Assembly (NCBI RefSeq): GCF_900183975.1
Contig: NZ_LT853882.1
Location: forward strand, 1,853,501-1,917,500
Length of the DNA: 64,000 bases
Origin: Xanthomonas fragariae
Lineage (GTDB): Bacteria > Pseudomonadota > Gammaproteobacteria > Xanthomonadales > Xanthomonadaceae
Direction: 5' to 3'
Position numbers and translations under genes: made by a program. The notes beneath the pieces are model-generated. The model ran no database searches and was not told the origin of the DNA. It saw only the letters and a program-made list of their open reading frames with translations. The stretch's first letter is position 1, and every line of letters starts with the position of its first letter. This document shows, piece after piece, positions 63,080 through 64,000 of the stretch.

Positions 63080-64000
63080 TTACCTGCCGGCGCCCTGTGC
63101 ACTGTCATGTACGGCCGGCGGCTCGGTCGAAGCTGGTCGGGCAGGGCGCAGCAGATGGGTCAGTGTGCCGATGCTGTCGGTGATGCGGTCCACGGTGTCG
63201 GCCACTGCGGCGGTAGTCGGTGAGCCGTCCGGCAATGCGGCCAATGCGTCGGACAGCCGGCGCTCGGCGCTGCGCAAGGTGGTCGCGGCGGGGATGCCGC
63301 CGTTGATCAGGCAGTCGATCAGTTCGGACAGCGCCTGGTCGGCCTGTTCTGCGAACGCGAACAACGCTTCCAGCGTAGGTAACGGGTGGCCGTCGCGTAG
63401 CACCGCCTCCAGCGACAACGTGGCGCGGATCAGCCGGTTACCGTTGGCCAGCAGCGATTCGGCGAGTTTGAGTTCCTGCAGATTGCGCTGGCTGCGGGGC
63501 TCGCCACGCAAGCGTTCGATCGAGGCCTGCGCATTGGTACGTGCTACCCGTGCGGCGGCGCGAGTATCGCTCAGATCATCCATCTTGCCGAGCAACAAAT
63601 TGCGCAGATGATCGCGATAGGCGCTGAGCAACTGCGCCAGCGAGGCACGGATATGCCGGCGTTCGCGCGTCGGCCATAGCGCGTAAGCGATCAGCGCCAG
63701 TGCGCTACCGGCCACAGTGGCTTGCAGGCGCGCGCCGACGGCCTCGCCCGGGGACACGCCTTCGAACGACAGCAACAATACCAGCATGCCGGTCACAAAC
63801 GCCACGCCAATGCCGTAGTTCACCTGCGTCAACAAACGAAAGCCCAGGCAGAGCAACGCCAGCAAGGCCATGCGGATGTTGACGCCATCCATCGCCAGAT
63901 GCGCCAGCAACGTGGCCACCAACAAACCGACGAAGGTGCCGGCCACACGCAACGCACCGAACCTGAAAGTGCCGCCGAAATCCGGCTTGAGCACGATGGC
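63080..64000 (-). CDS. FUSC-family (YccS/AaeB-like) inner-membrane protein, partial
   Basis: The C-terminal 306 residues are in the window; the frame continues upstream past the edge. It shows the second membrane block (FVGLLVATLLAHLAMDGVNIRMALLALLCLGF, VTGMLVLLLSF, AGSALALIAYALWP) followed by a cytoplasmic helical domain (AYRDHLRNLLLGKMDDLSD... to LLRPARPAS). This architecture fits FUSC/YccS-type putative aromatic acid or envelope exporters. It ends 35 bp before the kynU start. Confidence 0.85.
   Translation of the reverse strand, partial: AIVLKPDFGGTFRFGALRVAGTFVGLLVATLLAHLAMDGVNIRMALLALLCLGFRLLTQVNYGIGVAFVTGMLVLLLSFEGVSPGEAVGARLQATVAGSALALIAYALWPTRERRHIRASLAQLLSAYRDHLRNLLLGKMDDLSDTRAAARVARTNAQASIERLRGEPRSQRNLQELKLAESLLANGNRLIRATLSLEAVLRDGHPLPTLEALFAFAEQADQALSELIDCLINGGIPAATTLRSAERRLSDALAALPDGSPTTAAVADTVDRITDSIGTLTHLLRPARPASTEPPAVHDSAQGAGR

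Overview
The window looks like chromosomal DNA of a Xanthomonas, most probably an insertion-sequence-rich lineage such as X. oryzae. The pointers are the high-GC coding style, the split metH, the kynurenine genes kmo and kynU, dispersed GGGAATC-type heptad repeats, and five IS3/IS5-family transposase loci in 64 kb. No rRNA, CRISPR array, prophage or plasmid module is visible. The only RNA gene is a tRNA-Leu(CAG).

Layout. 1-1280 is a nested IS scar: the 3' part of an IS3-family element sits inside an IS5-family element. 1331-5519 holds a lipoprotein gene, an 851-bp IS, and a minus-strand operon of a small secreted protein, a YtrA-type GntR regulator, an ABC ATPase and an ABC permease. 5653-10594 holds a periplasmic glutathione peroxidase, an FKBP with a duplicated N-terminal domain, ugd, slyX, a DUF2058 protein and an outer-membrane protein. 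10719-15486 is a self-contained sugar operon: a palindromic operator, LacI regulator, FHS-type sugar porter, PfkB kinase, AGE-type sugar isomerase and a terminator. 15694-20782 is a methionine-cycle operon (ArsR-methyltransferase fusion, metH in two pieces) behind a near-perfect 30-bp palindrome. 20873-27935 carries an acyl-CoA dehydrogenase, a tandem SGNH hydrolase, tRNA-Leu, rnr and rlmB. 26888-28992 contains two decayed genes (GFA-family and diguanylate cyclase).

29227-38324 holds rnt and the phosphate regulon genes in minus-strand order oprP(pseudo)-pstS2-[IS]-pstS1-pstC-pstA-pstB-phoU, with a candidate Pho box. 38467-42041 holds a small secreted protein, an IS lying 14 bp before a carbonic anhydrase start codon, and a SulP transporter. 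42219-44100 holds nth, a small gene and a broken enoyl-CoA hydratase. 44277-55928 is mostly housekeeping: a divergent FKBP, a DUF1289-NUDIX fusion, a sulfurtransferase, a DUF1684 lipoprotein, ampD, a MOSC protein, a small hydrolase, a GNAT, a methyltransferase, rlmKL, nadK and a 5'-nucleotidase. 56036-57191 is an intact IS5-family element with a CTAA target duplication. Beyond it are a DUF2939 protein, a frameshifted DUF2461 gene, exonuclease I, kmo, kynU and a truncated FUSC-family exporter.

The main biological units are three. The sugar operon and the methionine operon each show a regulator adjacent to a strong inverted repeat. The phosphate uptake locus has lost its outer-membrane porin and been split by an IS. 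I see no clear candidate for a wholly new defence or signalling system. The most unusual features are the repeat-derived insertion inside metH, the ArsR-methyltransferase/metH control region, and the heavy marks of IS activity and gene decay.
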